Positions 19,990-34,190 of a DNA stretch of 64,000 nt are shown piece by piece. Every line of letters begins with the position of its first letter. Position 1 is the first letter of the stretch. The notes beneath the pieces are model-generated. The model saw nothing but the letters and a program-made list of their open reading frames with translations, had not been told where the DNA came from and searched no databases. The translations under genes were made by a program, and so were the position numbers. The DNA comes from Phalacrocorax aristotelis (taxonomy: Eukaryota > Chordata > Aves > Suliformes > Phalacrocoracidae): assembly GCF_949628215.1 (NCBI RefSeq), contig NC_134286.1, positions 1,426,001 through 1,490,000 of the forward strand, written 5' to 3'.

Positions 19990-21110
19990 TAATCCCAGCT
20001 TACACAGGCAAACACACACATATATACAGCACACATACATGGCCAGCCACACAGATGTACACAGACACAAACACTCAGCACTCACACAAACACGAGCAGT
20101 ACCAATGGCCTCATCTTGTTCCCCTCACTGGCTGATAAAGATGAGAGTCTGTTAGTGGGAGATACATATGTACATATGTATCGTGTTTACATGGCAAGAT
20201 TTTGGTCGCGGGTGGGCTACAGGGGTAGCTTCTGTGGGAAGACACCAGGCACTGCCCCCATGTTGGACGGAGCCAGTTTCAGCCTTCTCCAAGACGGACT
20301 CATCGCTGGCCAAAGCTCAGCCCATCAGTGTTGCTGGTGGTGCCTCTGCCTCCCTCAGCCCCCTCTGTTACAGCCTCCACAGACACACACACGCCCACCC
20401 CAAAACTACCACTGTCAGTTGACCCCCAGACCGTACAGTCTCTCCAGCAGTTGGCCTGGACCTGCTTGTCCCTCTGGTAGCCAACTCTTCCAGTTGTTTC
20501 ACTCCAGAGATATACACATATACATGGCTTCCTAGCCACTTAAAACTTCTTGCCAGCTAGTTCAGGTTGATGTTTACTAGCAATCATGCACATGCTCCAC
20601 TTGCTTGCACCACAGACATGCAGAGAGAGGCCTTCACCCACAAAAGTAGTCAGAAATGAAGTTTAATGTGAAGAGAGGACAGAGTGTGCTGACCAGGTTC
20701 ACGACACGGCCTGACAAGTATACTGATCAACAACCCCTTTACAGGCAACCTGTCCCTTCTATCCCCTTATCCCTCTAACGGTGGTTCCTTCACAAATCAT
20801 CTTGAAACATCCATTGCCTCCCCTGACCCCTACAATGCCTTTGGTTCCTTCCCCAGACTGCCCAAGTTGCATGCAATCACAAAATCTTCTTTCCTTCCAC
20901 GTCCCACACCCCCTCAGCCTGTGAGATGGCCCAGACAGCCTTCACCATTACTAGACTCATCATGACGGGCGTCACCTCCAGAGCACAGGGCTGACGGTTC
21001 TCCTATGACAGCCCGCAGAGGAGCCTGCGCTGGGCCACCATTTCTCCAATGGTGTTACTGGGGTTCCCTAGCCTGCCACTGTGATCCCATGCTCCTTTCT
21101 GGTTGCCAAG
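19990..21110. mobile_element. GC-rich composite, probably ERV/LTR-derived
   Basis: Base composition departs sharply from the AT-rich intron around it. It begins with a CA-rich degenerate tract (about 20010-20095). Part of it (20178-20350) is a clear LTR fragment described separately. The rest (20360-21110) has GC-rich and pyrimidine-rich sequence with no family I can name and no coherent ORF. The transposon origin of that remainder is inferred from composition and neighbourhood only. Confidence 0.4.
20178..20350 (-). mobile_element. Truncated ERV LTR fragment, reverse orientation
   Basis: The segment reads TGTATCGTGTTTACATGGCA, then a GGGCTACAGGGGTAGCTTCT block, a CCCCCATGTTGGACGGAGCC block and CTCCAAGACGGACTCATCGC-TGGCCAAAGCTCAGCC. 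From memory this is the reverse complement of the 3' part of a common bird LTR family, the one whose 5' part appears at 38311-38966. Only the 3' end is kept, and similarity stops near GTGCCTCTGCC. Confidence 0.6.
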
Positions 21111-24100
21111 ACAAGCTTTTTATCGCACACTAATAGTTTATTTCAAACATTTCAGGCAAGACACTTTTTAAAATTATTATGTATATATAAATATCTACAT
21201 TTTCGCTACTTGAGCTAAGTAATTTGTTACAAGTATTTCTGTTAGAATGTTTTCCGTACAGCTGAATGAACCATAACTGAGAAGACAATCAAATTACATT
21301 GTAGCATCATAATAAACAAAAGGTTAAAAAAGGTTCAGACAGCAAAAGCTAGATCTAGTACTGAACTCTTAATATACGTAATACCATTTACATCACCGTT
21401 CTTAAATATTAGATTAAATATTACTTGATTATTACACACATTTCTCTCAACTTAAATACCATGTTTTGGTCAAACACTAATTTTGCCTTTAAATTATTTT
21501 TTTAAAAGGATTTAATAAAGTACAAAATAAAAAAATAAAATGCAAATAACTTCACATCTGAATTAATGTACCTTTGTTACTGAGATACAAGCCTATCTTT
21601 GTTACTAGTAAATGTACAAAGCACAAGCCCCATGTGGTGCACTTAAACCTTCAAACTTCCATGCTTTGTCTAGGAAACTGCTAACGCCATGTATATTGAA
21701 CTTCTTTTATAACAATGGCATCAGGTCCCACATGATTTGTTTTTTGAATCGGCCAAGTCACCATTAAATTCTTCTAAAATAAAAGATATGGAGTAAAGAT
21801 AATACCTGAACTTTAAAGTAATAGCCTGTATGTAACATGTAGAATTTGTACACATATAGCCTAAAAGAAACTATGTGCAAAAATATAAAACTTGTTTTGT
21901 TTTTAAACTAAAAGATCGTTTGGTAGTTCACATTTTCCACATCCATATTATAACAACTCCTGGCTACTAATATTCCTCCCGCTTCCCACTTTAAGTGACA
22001 AAGTTCATAATGTGTTTGATACATGTAAAAACAACCACAATCAGTGCCACATCTCCAAGAGAACTTCCAGTCAGCAGCAACATATGTGTGCAATTAACTC
22101 ACTGGCATTTAGACTAAAAAACCTCAGAGCTGCAATAGTATAGTTTGTTTGTTTTTCCACACTGCAGTTCTCAGAAATTCAAAGACGTCATCTTGCAGAA
22201 TACTGACAATAATGAAAAATTTCTTTTCTTTCTGATTTACATTATCTAAACACCAGAGAGACTACATGAAACATTTTGGTATTGTTTCAGTTCACTATCT
22301 GTCCAGACACCTTTAGAAGGTAGTACACTTTGTGGGCACACTAAGGAAGTTTATGAAGAGGTTTTAAAGGGGCGAGAGGAAGGAAATTATGCGTTTAATA
22401 GCCACGTGTGCAAACATACATGTACACATCAAAATAAGCAGTTTAAGAAAGGATCTCAATATGAAGTGAGAGCCCGGATAGATGTGCTGGTGGATTAACA
22501 GAAATGGAAGACTATCTCAGCCATCTCCCTGGCCATAACATTGAGAAATCTCAGAAGTCGTCTGGCCGCATGGGTCTAAAAGATGACCAAGTCTACGAGG
22601 ACTCCTAGATTTCAGGTCCACATACCCATGAGAAATGATAACAGTGTTTCAGCCATTTTCAGTTTAAATTAGAAGCAGAATATTTAGGGGGAATTGTAAA
22701 ATTCTATTCAAGTCAGAAGTCTAAGCAAAAGGAGAGAAGATCTGTAGATGAGAAATTTGTGAAGCAAATAAACAGTTCAAGCCATTTGAATTAACTCCCC
22801 AGTAACATGGTATAAAATAAAGACTGAAAGGAAACAATGCTGAGACTTTGGGACTCTTTACAGAAGGAAAGAGGATGGGAGGATGAGAATAAAGTGAAGA
22901 CACAAAGTGATAATCTCAAATCTGCATACAAAGTTAGCCTGCAAACATGGTATACCTTTATCATGGCAGTATCAGACTGAATAGTACAAGAGTAAACTAT
23001 GGATTGCATTTAATCTAGTGCAAGAAATTCATGCATCACATGGAATAAAACGACAGCTTTCAGGTGAAGTCTTTGGACAAGGATATCTTAGCTGAGCTCT
23101 ATTTCTGGGAGCAGTAGGTGATCCATTGAGAATTCTCTATTATGTCATCGCCTTTATGCTCACTTTGCCCTTACGTGCACAGAAAAAAGTCACTAGAAAA
23201 AAGCACTAATAATGAGTTTACAGAACTATCCTTGCAGATAATTTTCCGCTTTCTTGTTGTTATTGCTTATGCGGTACACTTTATAAAGTTAGTATAAATG
23301 CATTAAGGAGTTAGCACATAGGTGCAAACTTTAAAAAAAATCAATTTAAAAGCAAAACTGGAACAAACATTAAAAAACAAAGATGGAATAAAAGCTTAGT
23401 TCACAGATGATAAACAATATCACTGTATCGCTGAAATTGTAGTGTTTGTTTAGTATGGGTTACATTCTCTCCAAAGACAGCCAAATATGAACACACACTT
23501 AAGGATTAAAAATAAAGCTATTACCAGTTTCTGATTTGGAGACATTATAACTCAGAAATATATATACAGCAGTAAAATTCTAATTCTCGTGATGTTCGTT
23601 GCTAGGCAACCAAGTTTTCTCACTAAACACCTCTTTCTGCACAGTCACGATTGACTAGTAGAATTGGTAGTGATTCAGAGAAAAGAGTGAAGCAAAATTA
23701 TCTATATTTTGTTCATTAAGAACCAAACTGAAAGCATCTATTTAATATTGCTGATATTAGAACAGAAGGAAAACGTCTGCTCAGTCAGTAATAAAGTACT
23801 CTAATATTTATGATAAACACTACAGAATTATTTAACAATTACTATTCAAATGACAATGACTATTAAAGAGGTGGTGCTAGAAACACCTTATTTGAAGTCC
23901 GTTCATTTCAACAGGACCAAGAGAATCAAAGGCAGGGTGAAAGAATGGATTGAACAACTTCTTTTGGTCCCTTGTGACATTATATTTCCACCATCTCAGT
24001 GTGCCATGCCCTTCAAAGGGGCAATTATACGAGGCACACAGCTATTATGAGGAACAACCTTCAAATGAAAAATATTTTATTAGTTAACTCCTTTCATCAA

Positions 24101-27100
24101 CTTTTATGCAGCTTTACTTGTTTTCTGTCATTGCAGATACTAAAACACAAAATTAAAGAATAAAACTAAAACCCAAGTATTTTCTCAAATGTCTCTCTCA
24201 CCTGGATAATAAATACATCTGACAATGATTCTATAGGATTTATTTTAAAGGACGCAGAGGATTGTTTGTTTTCTCTTGTAGGTAGGTATGTATGTATGCA
24301 ATTAGTAAGTGATTTTTTTTAAATAACACTTGAATTAAAAAAAAAAAAATCTAACTGAATCCTGACACATGAAATGGTAACATCCAGGGGAGTTCCATAT
24401 GCACAGTGAGAAATAAATGCCACAAATTTCTTCTTCTGTGTTTCTCAAACTGTCAAACAAACATCTTCACAAGAATTAAAAAACCTGGCATGTATTTTAT
24501 TAAGAAAATTAAGTTATTCACTCCATGGCTTCAGCATGAAATTTAGTGTCTTAGTACCTTAATATCTCTCTCTATGCTTCATTTCACTAACTTATCATTA
24601 GCATACTCCTCTGTATAGATTCTTCCCTGTAAGACAGGCATGCAGGAAGAGGCATCTTTCTGGAAGAAGGCTGTTCTAAACAATAGCCAAGTCTTTGATT
24701 ATTGTGGCTATTTCTACATCAGCAGAAGCTGACTGAAATACACAAAGACATATATCCAAACTAATTTTCACATAGCTAGCTCAAGCACTGAAAGCAACCC
24801 AACCATAATAACATGGACTTCAACACAAACTGCGTAAACCCAGCATGATCCCAGGTTACTTGTTCTACAACACATGAATGAAAGAAACCCATTCTATCAC
24901 CTTCACAACTAAACAACAGGTAGGGCTGGTATATTTAATATCTACTACAACTATACCTCGTGATTACAGCATAGACACTGTATAAGCCTACTAACACAAA
25001 AGATGACAACTTCCTGGTTACACACATATCAATTGTGGTAAATTAAGAGTCTAAAACCATGGAAAAAAATAGAGAAATCTTTTTTAAAACGATTGAGTAT
25101 TCAGAAACACCACATCCAATTGGATCTTCAACACTGCAGTGTGCTACAGCACAGACTAGTGGTTACTTTAGAGACATGTTCTTGGAGTACATTTCAGTGA
25201 TCTTTAGAAACTTCCCCAACACATGACTAGTTGCCATTTTAAAGACATTAAAATTTGGGCCTGCAGCACAAAAAACAAACCTCGAAATGCACTGCACAAG
25301 TCTTCAGGAATGTGACAAAACAGTATTTATTAGGCAGTAGTTATTGTCAGAGGACACAGAGAAAGAGCAGCTCAAGATGCAAAGATGGTACTGGACTTTG
25401 GATTAGCTCTTGATTTTGAAAGCCGCATTTCTACAGTGCTCATGAAAAAAGTGACACAACACAACATTGGTGTTTTCATGGCACTAAAGACACAACCTTC
25501 TTGTTGTATTCTTACTTCAGGAGCAGTACAGGTATTACACATTACTGCTTGCTGCTTCGAATATTTTCTGAGGTAGTGAACTATTGTATCTACTGAGAAA
25601 GAAGCACTTAAAGCTGACAAAGTATATGAGTCACAAAAATGGTAGCTTTTTCTCATTCTAATTATACAGTTAGGTGGTACACATCTGCTGGGACAGATTC
25701 ACAACTGAAGAAAAGCAGAAAATATTCTAAAATTAACATCTAGGTATTTCGGAATGGATTAAAAAAATTGGAAGAGTTGCACTGCGTGACATTATGTGCA
25801 ATTCTTTGTTTTGTCCTTAAGAAAAAGGGTTGGTGATTTGTAGCATTTTGCCTGTGTGTTTATACACCCTGAACCATTAGATTTCCATATTTATCATTAT
25901 TGGAATATATTATACATGTATACCATAATAATACATAAGTTGTAATTCAACTGGAATTAATCACTTTCACCAATTTATTTTTTGAACCTTAGAATGAATT
26001 CTTTTCAGCATGTAACAAATGTTGTAGCTTAGCGTATTTAATTTTCATTTACTGTGTCAAGTGTTGCAAGATTGTAGGAAAACAGGATAAAATAGGCTTT
26101 GTAGAAAATTTTCCTATTTAAATTGGCCATTTTGAAATTAAAGTGACTCCAAAGTGTGATATTTTTGCAAAAATACAATATTCATAATTTGTAGTCACAG
26201 TTTCAAGTGCACCTCTCAGTAAAGTCAACAAGATCATATGACTAAGCACTCTGAACTTCTCTAGCAGGACCTGAAATAAAGAATTCTGTCCTTTTCTTCC
26301 TTTTAAAACTGTATTTTACATAGTTTTATTAAGACTGTCCTAAGAGCTTTTGTACTTAGCAAACACCACTCATATAAGCATCAAACCATTGACAGATGTA
26401 TAGCATATATAGCCTGATATAGCTTCCATAAAAAGTCAAAAATACATACCAGTCACTCAGTGAAGGAAAACAAGTATATCAGGCTTTAACCAAGATAAAA
26501 GCAGCTAGCTTTTGATGCAAATACCTGGGATTAACATCACTTACAGTACTATGCTTGCTGAAGAGCGAGGAATCTTCCTTATTTAAAAGGAATACTCTTA
26601 TTTTAAGATACTTAAAATGAACACATGTTCACATACTTTTTCTACTTTCTAATCTAATAAATTAAACCAACTCGTTTCGCCATTCTAGAAGAGATGGCCT
26701 AAACCAAAGACCTGACCACAGATCTGCAGCTCACTTACACGTTCAAAGACACGTATAATCAGTATTCCCAGAGTATGCACTAAGTCAAAAAGCATTTTTA
26801 ACAGAAGCGTTAAAATGGCAGATCAGTTTTTAGTCCCTTGATAATTAGAGCCATATAAATGACAGCATTTTGATTCAGTTTAATGGATTTTTTCTTACCT
26901 TACTATGCAGTCAGTCTCAACACGTTAATGGGAAGTTTCAACACTGTCATTTTGATGAACAGAGAAACCTTAAATTTACATAAATCAAAGGCCTAATATT
27001 ATGTAGTCTGTTATCAAGCCAAACTCGGAACAACATCAAGAAAAATATTTTACTTTTTCTACTAGTTATGGCTTCCATAAAATAAAACACTGATACACAT

Positions 27101-27673
27101 TAAGTCGAAAATAAAGTATTAGCGGGTAACGCCACTAGCAAACACTTTGTCCCTAAAATTAACATTGAAACCACAACTGAAAGATAGCCTGCTGGCTATG
27201 ACTGGTAATAATTTTTATTTAGAAGCTTCCTCCTTTCTGAGTCAATTCAGATGTAGTATTTTAAAAGAAAAGCAAATTTGCCATTTCTGTTTCTGCACCT
27301 GTGCCTCTTCCTCCCTTAACCACCTTTGGTGTGGAACAATAAGGAATGTGACTTAGCACACTTCTGTTATAGAGGCAAAGAGCAAAGGAAGATTTTCAGC
27401 ACTGACTCACCAGTTAGGATGAATGTGATCATCATCACCACCCAGCCTTGAAAGGGATATTCTTTCTTAACAAACGCTGAGGGAACACTTGTAATGGTAG
27501 GAGAGGTTGAGCTGTGCAGAGAGGACTGAATTTGAGGAATCTACACACCAGAATATATAGAACTAGCAACGACTTTAGAAATACCAGTAAGCTTTACCTT
27601 TCTGATCGTCTGTACCTTTTGGTGCCTACATGTGTCCTGTTTACACAGAACAGTGACGGAAAGAACCTCACCA

Positions 27674-27674
27674 T

Positions 27675-27706
<32 letters not shown>

Positions 27707-27762
27707 AGACAGATAGGTAGGTAGATAGATACATGTGTGTATATATACACACAAAAGTTCTG
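27674..27762. repeat. Compound microsatellite (CA)n / (GATA)-like / TATA
   Basis: An uninterrupted CA run of about 14 units is followed by AGATAGGTAGGTAGATAGAT and then an alternating TGTGTATATATACACACA palindrome. Confidence 0.9.
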
Positions 27763-30464
27763 AATCTGTCAATGTATCAAACAATACATTTCACAGACCA
27801 ATACAGAAAAGTGAAAGAGAGTTCTCCCTTCCCAAATGCTGCAAAACCTTAAGTCACACAGTTGCTGTTCTTCCTCACCAACTTCTAGCCCACTGTCCCC
27901 TAAACCTTTTTACCACAGTTGGCTCAGTGTAAAACGAATTATGAATGCTGTGCAAGAACTATGGAAATTCAGGGTCACTGCCAATGATGTGAGGTAAGCC
28001 ACTGAGCCAGCAGATCCACTACTTTTCAGATTTGATGTATGAAAACTGAGATTCATGCAATCTTGCCATAGACTTTTAAACCAAACACCTAAGCTAGGAA
28101 CCTACTCATCCAAGACTCTCCCTACAATATGAAGAGGCTGAGTGGCTCATGCATGCCAGCTGGAAAAGGTACTGGGTGGGTTTTTTTGAGGGGGGAGTTA
28201 GGGGAGCAATGTTTGTTTTCAAAACACAGATCAAGTTTACAATGCATCTCAAAAAAATAATTGCAGCTGTGCAAAGGGGAACAACATTCTGCAACACAAA
28301 GGCAAGAAAGAACCATCGTGGTAGACTAAAATATCTCATACAAGCATCACCATGCAAGAAAGTAATTGTGGAACCACCCCCCTAAGGACCTCAGTATCTC
28401 ACTTTCCATTTCAACATTGCTGAATGCAAGCAATTGGTGTTTGGCTGGACTACTGAATAAGGTATCAGAGAGTGACAGTGCCATTCAGCAATGACAAGAT
28501 ATTCAGCTGAATTACATCTAAGAGTCACTACTTACTTCCCAGACAAAGTTAATGAGCACAACTCTGCCTTTTTATGGTCTTTTTATTTGAGCAAAATTAG
28601 ATTAAATACTATGACAATTCTAGTGGTCAAGACTTTAAAAACAAACAAACAAAAAAAACACCAACCAACTTCCTGTATCTGCCACTGAGTTCCAGCAGGT
28701 TACAGAGTTACAGATCTTTTTTTGGCTGACCTTGATGAAAACTTGCTTGGTCAGCTTAGCTGAAATGGTACAGAGTTACTGTGCTCTTATGCCCAACCTC
28801 CCCATAAGCAAGACGCTAAACAGAAAGGCATGGCACTTTGCTGCATCAGAAATAAGACCTCAAAGAAGGTGTTCAGAACTTCATTTTTCTAACTCTGCTC
28901 AAACTGTAGTATTGGACATCATACACATTAGGTATCTGCCCTGGAGGATTTTCTGACAAGTTTAAAGAGTATGACTGACTGAACATCTGTGGCACTTTTC
29001 CATGGCTAACCTTTCATAAAGGATTCAGAAATTAACCTAGGGACCATTTCAGGCAACGCCAGGAAAAGAAAAACATGGTCCTGTTAACATACAACAAGGA
29101 AATGAGCAAAAGCATTTCAATTACCTAGAAATTTGAGAAACCGTGGCCACTTCTGACAGTCCAAACTAAAACCTATTAAACACTAAGGTCACAGTAGATT
29201 TGGAACATTAAATAAAATAATGTATTATTTGCTGTGCAAATATGCAATGAATCCCTAGGCCCAAATCTACAGCCTTTACCATGCGTAAACATGCAAAGAA
29301 GTCATTTTGCTTTGGTGATGACTACAAGATTTAATTCCACACATATGACAGAAACAATATCGTAGATTAGACAACCTGGTAGGAAGGTATCCATTTTCAC
29401 CTCATTCTCAGCATATTGTGGAGTTTTGTTAAGCTGAAAAATTGTACTAAGAAACTACAATATCACCTCCATGTTCGAGGTACTTCAAATTTATTTCAGT
29501 AAATACTGCAAATGATCACTGATATCAGTATTAGACTACACAAAAAAGCAAGCTGTCTCTCACATTTCACATAAATAGAGGACTTGAAATCACTTGTGAA
29601 GGAGTCAACTACAAACAGAGTGTGAATTCAAAGGGACAGGATGGACATAGCCGGAATTAAAAATAGAGGAAGTGGCATTTTACCTGTTTCTTAAGATATA
29701 TGATTTGCGTATGGAGTAAACCAATTTCTTGACCTAGAAAGAACAGGTAGTGTTGGGCACGAGCCAAGTATAAAGTACAGGCCAGAATTCTGAAGGGAAG
29801 GAAACTGAATATTTCTATTACATTAGGTATTCAGCCATACTGAGATCATGTATTTGCATCTAAAACCAAAGCAATACACTGGTTCTAATCCACATTCTGA
29901 TAGGAAGCCGTCTGGTACTACCTACTCTGCAGATCTAAATGACTCATTGATGCTCTGGGAAGGAGGGGAAAAAAAAAAGTTGTGGTTGCAGCTAAGTCAA
30001 AGGCACATCAACGATGTGATGCACCTTACCATCTTAACTTACCCAGATTCTAATTTTGTAATTGAATATTTAGAACACCACCTTGATAGACTAAGCCAAA
30101 TGTTCCTTTAACCAAAAATGTAATCCAGAAGCAATCTTTCAGAAACCTGAAAACGAAAGGGTATTTTGTTTCTAAGGATCTCGATATACTGGGTGCACCC
30201 TCACACACTATGCCATCCAACAGGAGGCAGGATGTGCTCAGCTGTTAGGACATAGACCTTTCGATAAACTGAAACAACCACTTCAGAAGCTACCGAAAAA
30301 ATGTCAGAAGCAGAGAGAGACACCTCACTCAATAAGCATCACACAGTACCCTTTACGGAAAGCAGCAAGAAAAGCTTAAAGGCATCTTGTGACTTCATAT
30401 TTTCACACCTGTTACCTTGCTTTTGCAAAAACAAAGACAGTCCGCTGCTAACTAGGTCTACTTT

Positions 30465-30531
30465 GAGCAAGGTGTTGGACTAGATGACTTCCTTAAATCC
30501 AATCCAAACCAATTATTCTTTTATTCTAAGA
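30465..30531 (+). repeat. CR1 LINE 3' tail fragment (degenerate)
   Basis: AGCAAGGTGTTGGACTAGAT GACTTCC, followed by a decayed TCCAAACC and TATTCTTTTATTCT, matches the CR1 3' end. It is diverged and about 65 bp long. Confidence 0.7.
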
Positions 30532-33500
30532 TTCCTTCATTCTTATCATGACAACACTGCTCATTTCCAAGGTGAAGAAGCTGGAAAGTCATCTTCTGGA
30601 AGACAAGAGAAAAAAACCTACTGCTTTGCTTTCGAAAATGAAAACAGCAAATCCCTCTGCTCCAGCAGCTTCATCTCTCCCTTTCTAGAGGGAGATCTAC
30701 ACATGGACTAGGCCTAAGAGAGGAAGGTTTTTTGGTGCGGTGGGTTATTTTTTTTAGGGGGTGAGGTACTCTTCATTTTTTTAAATCATGACAACCTAGA
30801 AATCAGAAAAGTGAAAGACTTGGCAAAGAGTCTGAAATCAGTGTTTGATCTTTAAAAAAAAAAAAAAAAGGCAGGGGGGCAGAGAGGATAATTGCATGTG
30901 ATTTTTAGTTTAAAATTCTCAGACTTAGTTTTGAGTTTCTACAATTTGGCTGAGGTGTCTGTGGGCTCATTAAAGAAGCTTATATGTTAAATTTCTTGTG
31001 GATATCGTTACTAAAAATAATTAGAGCCTAAACTTTTGGCTTTAGCCTAAGGTTGATACTCTGTCCCTGTTATAGCATTCCTCTCCAGACAGCTGAAATA
31101 GAAGTTGACTCAAATAATCAGAACAGATATTAATCTTGATGAGGGGACTCTCTCTAGACAGACTGAATGCGGAAAAAGAACTCTTACCTTTCAACCATGT
31201 AACCAACAAGCACCTTGGCCTATGCTAGGATTTGTAAATGCCTTTAGTTATACTGTACCATGATAACCTAATGAAAGTCTAGAAGATGCCCACAACAAAC
31301 CATGTAAAGTCTAGGTTTTATTTTGACATGGTGATTCAACCTGCTTTGCTAACAAGCAATGTCAAAAATAACTTGTGTAAGAAAATTAAATACAACAGCT
31401 ACCTTTAAACTTAAAGCTTAAAGACACTTAGCTAAGTACTTGTTTAAATATAGAAAGAACGTATATATTTGAATCAAAACTGCTGCTAATGAGGAGTTTT
31501 TCTTATTATGGCCAATCTCATGGAAAATTGTTCACCTCAGAACAGTAAAACTATATCTTAGGAGATGCTATACTGTTTAGCTCTGTACTCCCAAATACGT
31601 TTCCTAAATCTGAAATATATCAAATGCAATACTACATATCGTGGCATCAGAAAGCCTAGATTTGCAAAGGTGGTCATGGTATTCTTAATTCCAGGTAAAT
31701 TATCTGTGTTACCGTGAATATATTGTATCAAATGTAGCTTATCAACAAGAAGGGACAATTCACAGGAAATTAAAAATCCTTCACTTCTGTTAATGTGATG
31801 GGGTTTTTTTTTAAATACCAGTATTATTACTCAAACATGCTTCTCATTTATAATGCCTAGAAAAAATATAGCCTTTTACAATAAACTTATATTTTGTGTA
31901 AGTTTATATCTAAAAAAATAGATATGAGATGGACAAATCAAGATACCAAACTAATTACAACATGGCAACACCTGGAAACTTCTTCTGAGTTTATAAATTG
32001 CATTTCCTCACCTTTCTAAGCCCTGCTTCTATAACTGACTTTACCTGCTGCCTTCCTTATCCCAAAAGCTCCAGTGCTTCTGCTCTTGATGTAACAGTAA
32101 CAGTGCAAATGACAAAAGCAATTTGTTTGATATCTATTATTCACAGTTCTATAGTAGAATTGTAAGTGTTTAACAAAACGATGTTTCAGTCGCAAACCAT
32201 AAACTGGCTAGGAAAGTCAAAAAGAGTAGATGTCTCTACAATGGAATAATTTGCATCAGAGAAGGCATCCAGAAAGATCAAAGAACAGAAAGCCAGAACT
32301 TACCTCATTCATAGCAGTTGACAGTAAGAATTTACTTTCTTACTAGTTCATCTGCATATAAGGTGTCATTGGTACCCATTCACCCCCTTAACACCTTTTG
32401 TTTCTGTTCTTTCTGAATATTGAGTTTGGACACAATTAGATTTTCTTTTTTTTAAAATACATCTTAAAGAGGTATTTCAAATGAAATTTACTTAGGAGGC
32501 TTTACAGATTGCTTCTATTAAAACTCGCTAAGCATTAAATCATTTTAGAATAGATCACAGGTCCAGAAAAATGACATTGAAGAAGAGACATATTCCAACA
32601 GCAGCTAAATTGTTCTAAATTTGAGGATGACCGTGACATTCCCGCTAACCCATTTTTCCAGCAAGAAGCAAAGATAATTTTAAGTGACACTAGCTATACA
32701 CTTTTGAAATATACTCTTCTGTTCTACATACCATAGTCCATTTATAACATCTGGCGAGCAAAAGATACATCTCATCAATAAAGGATACCTCCCATACAAA
32801 AATGACTACTTGACAGACACATCCATTTCAATAAACAAACATACCAAGCATAAGAAATCAGATGGATCTGGAAAGCCGCACCAGAACTACTGATATGCAT
32901 AATGGAAGTTCCTAAGTGACCAGTATTTTCATTTTCTTTCTTTCTGTTCCTACTTCCCATTTATGACAATACACGCTAATCACCAAAACACATTGCACCG
33001 ATTAAGAAAAAAACAACATAAAATAGTACCAAACGTATCTCAAGAAACCTGAATTAATTTAGATCCACATTTATCAACTTAAGACACAATTCTGCTGTTT
33101 GCTACCTTGCAAAGGAAATATACAGCTCTTGTGAAATATAGCCTCCAAAAGATTAGACGACAATTAGAAAAGCAGACACCTACGAAAAACAACATTTTCA
33201 AATGAACCGAATAGAAAAAGTATCTCAAACCTCATGTATGCAGCAGTAAGCTATCGGCTCCTTATCCACATTTGCACTACAACGCAAAATGGAAGGATAC
33301 ACGCAGTGACCATCAGGTACCCACTACAGAATTCCTATTCGCCACCTCGCTTTCGTTAATGCAAGTTTCTTGCTACCCTTCTTACGGCCGGACACTGAAC
33401 ACCTTCCCAAACACCGCGCTCACGCAGCCTTCGCAGCCGCCCCTTGGCACTTCTAATTACCAGAGGACACCAGGCGAGCTGCCCGGCCCCACGCCCGGCC

Positions 33501-33644
33501 GCCCAGGCCATGCCGAGCGCCCTACTGCAACGGCCGCCCGCACCGACAGCACGCGCCCGCAGGAGCCCCCGGAACAAGACCAGGCCCCCGACAGGCCCCC
33601 TGCCCCCCGCCCAGACGGAACGCCTCCGGCAGCGGCCCCGTGGA

Positions 33645-33676
33645 GGGGGGGGGGGGGGATGGGGAGTGGGGGGGGA
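33645..33676 (+). other. G14 run plus further G tracts (G-quadruplex-prone)
   Basis: Fourteen Gs (33645-33658) are followed by ATGGGGAGTGGGGGGGG. Four or more G-tracts with short loops lie inside the CpG island. Confidence 0.8.
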
Positions 33677-33996
33677 AAGTGGCCGCCGCCCCGCCTCCCG
33701 CCCCACCTCCCGCCCCTCCCCGTGTGCGCGGGGCGGCGGGGGCGCCCCTAGGCCAGCGGCGCGGCCCACGCCGGCGCGTGGCAGGGAGAGGCGGCGGTCC
33801 GCTGCGAGGCCAGGCCGCGCCGGGCCTCGGCGGCCGCCAGGCCCACAGGCCGCCCGGCGGGGCGGCAGGAGACGCCCCGCTAGCCGCTCCCAGCGCGCAG
33901 GCCACCCCCTGCCGGGCCGCGGCGCAGGCGCCCCCCACCCCAGGCCGACCCTCGCCCTCCCTCACCACCCCACCCCGCTCCCGGCCGGGGCCTCAC

Positions 33997-34190
33997 CCGC
34001 TGTCGTCGCTGCAGACACCGCCCGCGGCTCCCTGCGGGGTCTGGCGGCGGGGCGGCGAGGGGCGGCGGGGCTCGGCGCGGCCGCGGCACGGGCCCCACTC
34101 CGGCCGCTCCCGCTGCATGGAGGGGGAAGGGCAGGCCGGAGCGAGGGGAGAGGAGGAGGTGGAAGTGGAGGTAGAGGAGCACGGCCAGGG
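33997..34190 (-). other. ZC3H12B: Candidate non-coding first exon of ZC3H12B
   Basis: On the minus strand the sequence GACGACAGCGG is followed by GTGAGG, a strong 5' splice site (donor at 33996-33991). It could join the acceptor at 12141. The upstream limit near 34190 is a guess. There is no direct proof of this exon. Confidence 0.35.

Larger units (their letters stand above)
12141..33996 (-). other. ZC3H12B: Putative ZC3H12B intron 1 (about 22 kb)
   Basis: This span runs from the acceptor before the first coding exon to a candidate donor in the CpG island. It is AT-rich, with only short scattered ORFs. Apart from the LTR at 17530-18136, the GC-rich ERV-like block at 19990-21110, a CR1 tail at 30465-30531 and the microsatellite at 27674-27762, I recognise nothing in it. 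Extra non-coding exons cannot be excluded. Confidence 0.5.

Noticed and set aside
20010-20095. CRISPR-like or satellite array
   Set aside because: A degenerate CA-rich tract without regular unit or spacers; this is a eukaryotic nuclear sequence.
20116-20535. 139-codon plus-strand ORF
   Set aside because: It runs through the LTR fragment and the GC-rich composite block; no conserved domain.
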